The position numbers and the translations under genes were made by a program. From Pelecanus crispus (Eukaryota > Chordata > Aves > Pelecaniformes > Pelecanidae), in contig NC_134643.1 of assembly GCF_030463565.1 (NCBI RefSeq), positions 167,484,491 through 167,548,490 on the forward strand: 64,000 nucleotides of DNA, read 5' to 3'. Every line of letters begins with the position of its first letter. The first letter of the stretch is position 1. The notes below the pieces were generated by a model. It was not told where the DNA came from and did no database searches. It was given only the letters and a program-made list of their open reading frames with translations. This document shows positions 61,944 to 64,000 of this stretch, piece by piece.

Positions 61944-64000
61944 TGAGAGAGGGAGGGAGAAAAAGAATGAAAACCTTCACAACAAGAGGCTATGTCTGTT
62001 ACTGACTTTTTTTTTTTTCAGAGGGAGAGAAAACAAACAAGCCAGGCCAACATAAATAATTTCTTTAAAACATTGCAGATTCCTACATGGACACCAATTT
62101 TAATATTGCTTAAATTACATAGGAAATGAACAACATGGCTTTACATTGGTTTAACCAAACTTGTTCAGAAAGTAACTTAGTGACAAAATTTTTTATATGT
62201 GGACAAAGCCTATTTTTAAAATACTTTAAATAGAAGATGAATGCAGAACCTGATGAAATCTACATTTTCGTTTTTGTCCTAACTCCTGACCCCACTGAGA
62301 GGAAGACCGAGCAATCCCTCTGCACATATTTGTGTACACATGTACATTTCAGCTGTCACTCCTTCTGAGTAAACTTATCTTTAAAGTGGCAGCATTTAGG
62401 TAGGTAAGTTTCTGAAAGACACTGAACTATAATGTACTTTGGTTTATTCTGAGAAACAAAATATCACCCCAATATTTAAATGTCTGTTTGTCACATTCTA
62501 GGTACAGAAAGGATGATAATTTGTATACTTAACCCTCAAAAGCGATAGTAATAATGGTAAGAAAATATTTGAGAAGGTTGGATTTCTTTTAAGAAAGAGC
62601 TTATATTTCAAGGTACCACACACCCTAGTGTCCATTACACCTCCTTCATTGAATCACTAATGGGTAACTAGAATTTCCTGAAAATAGTCCACTAATTATT
62701 TTTTCCACATTAAGTTGTCCTATGCAGAAAGGCCATTTCAATTAATATGAAGGTGTGTGCGGGGGCGTGAAGCCCAGACTGTTCCCAGTCCTTTTAATCT
62801 AACCAAATTTCTTGCAGACAGACAGAAAGTCTTTCAAAGGAAGGTGTTTTGATCATCTCTGGGAGAAGAATGTAGACTTCAATTACCCGTCCAATTATCC
62901 CAGCCAGGAAGGCAATACAATTGCTTAATTTTAGAGTAATAAGGGACTTTAAAGGTGTGCCTTCTCAGCTTTCACCCAGGATTGAGCTTTCCATTGTCCC
63001 TCTCTAGCAGATGAAGCTACGCACGATGGCAGTCACTATTTCTGAATAAAAACCATCTGGAGAAGAATTCAACATATGCTAAGTTCAGTGATTTCACACC
63101 TTTAGGTGATTTGTTTTCTTTCTTGAATATGCTCATCTCAATTTAAAAAAGGATGGGGTTTTTGTATATTTTAGCCACATATAGTTTACTAGGGTTAGAA
63201 CAAGATAAAGAAAAATAAGCAATATCCTGCAATAAACAGCAAATCGTATCAAATGACCAAGTTCTTGAAAATACCTGGAAAGAATACAGGGGTAAACTTT
63301 TTTCCCCCAAAATCCTATTTTCTTTCCTATGTTGAGTCTACAAAGTGGCAATTCATCCCAGATGCAACAACTTTGTAACCACAGGTTTTTTGCTTTGGTG
63401 TGTCCATATCAGGCCTAGAGATACACCAGTAAGCCCTGCAATACATGGCATGCACATCACCCTCCTTCCCTTTTCCTTACGTGCCAGAGCAATCTGGGCC
63501 TTTCAAGTTCAAGTATCCTGACCCCAGCTTCCCGTGTATTTTATTTGCCTTTTCAGAATACAGTTATATTGTAACTTCAGTAGGTAAAACTGAATTATGT
63601 GGATTTGTTTAATCAAAGAGTTACAAAAGTGGTTTGAAGCAGCAGCCAGGAGAAAACACCTTCCCATCATCAGATCAGACTACCATGATGCTTATCTTGA
63701 GCTTCTTGTGATATAATTTTTAGAACGTGTCTGCTATATAGTTCAGTAGTATGACTGAGGGTTCATATCATCTGCAAGTGCCAGTCTTCCCTTGAGAAAG
63801 GGCCCTGCTTTTAGTTAAACATTCACATTATGTGTCCTGTCTATAAACCATTACAGCTGCCCAGCAGTTGAACTCTGGGTAATTACAAATGTAACTGAGA
63901 GTGTAAATCAAAAAGATGGAAAGAACAGCAGCTCCAGTCCATCAGGAGGCTGTCCAAGGACTGCATTTGCTCACTATGGTTCCTGAAAACCACCCTTGCA

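Larger units (their letters stand above)
48651..64000 (-). other. RAP2A: RAP2A intron (partial)
   Basis: All sequence from the acceptor to the right edge belongs to the intron that separates the two coding exons of RAP2A; the intron is at least 15.4 kb long here. It is AT-rich. It contains a large AT/CA microsatellite (51363-51502), one old CR1 (58865-59043), a perfect short hairpin (60364-60392) and a GCAT microsatellite (61925-61943). GC-richer patches lie at about 49750-50000, 51750-52170 and 61620-61910. No exon-1 sequence (P-loop GSGGVGKS) was found on the minus strand, and I recognise no nested gene. Confidence 0.85.

Overview
The window is vertebrate nuclear DNA and almost certainly comes from a bird. 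It carries chicken-repeat-1 (CR1) LINE 3' ends with the avian (ATTCTATG)n type of tail, a short element that joins a tRNA-Ile-like head to a CR1-like tail (the architecture of the zebra finch TguSINE1 family), and a solo long terminal repeat of a kind I remember from neoavian genomes. There are no bacterial-style operons, and almost all of the open frames are chance frames in non-coding DNA. I cannot name the species.

One protein-coding gene is recognisable: RAP2A, on the minus strand. Only its last exon is here. The coding part is 48374-48611 and encodes the C-terminal 78 residues of the small GTPase. It is followed leftwards by a long 3' untranslated region whose likely end is near 44600-44680. 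Everything from 48612 to the right edge is RAP2A intron; exon 1, the promoter and the 5' splice donor lie beyond position 64000.

Positions 1 to about 44600 lie downstream of RAP2A. I see no convincing gene there. In mammals and chicken RAP2A sits between MBNL2 and IPO5, so this part is probably the RAP2A-IPO5 intergenic interval; that is inference from synteny. It holds three of the four CR1 3' ends (near 13.4, 34.9 and 36.7 kb), the tRNA/CR1 SINE at 6.8 kb, a 1110-bp solo LTR at 24.3-25.4 kb with a near-perfect 5-bp target duplication, and two decayed CR1/L2-type reverse-transcriptase remnants at 1.1 and 23.2 kb. It also has a coding-like but frameshifted fragment at 4.6-4.8 kb that I cannot identify, and several microsatellites and minisatellites. 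The fourth CR1 3' end (58.9 kb) is inside the RAP2A intron.

The sequence looks more AT-rich and poorer in young repeats from about 36 kb rightwards. I found no tRNA or rRNA gene, no CRISPR array and no novel multi-gene system. The observations most worth following are the LTR's in-frame 45-bp repeats, the SINE, the unidentified fragment and the unusually long RAP2A 3' UTR.
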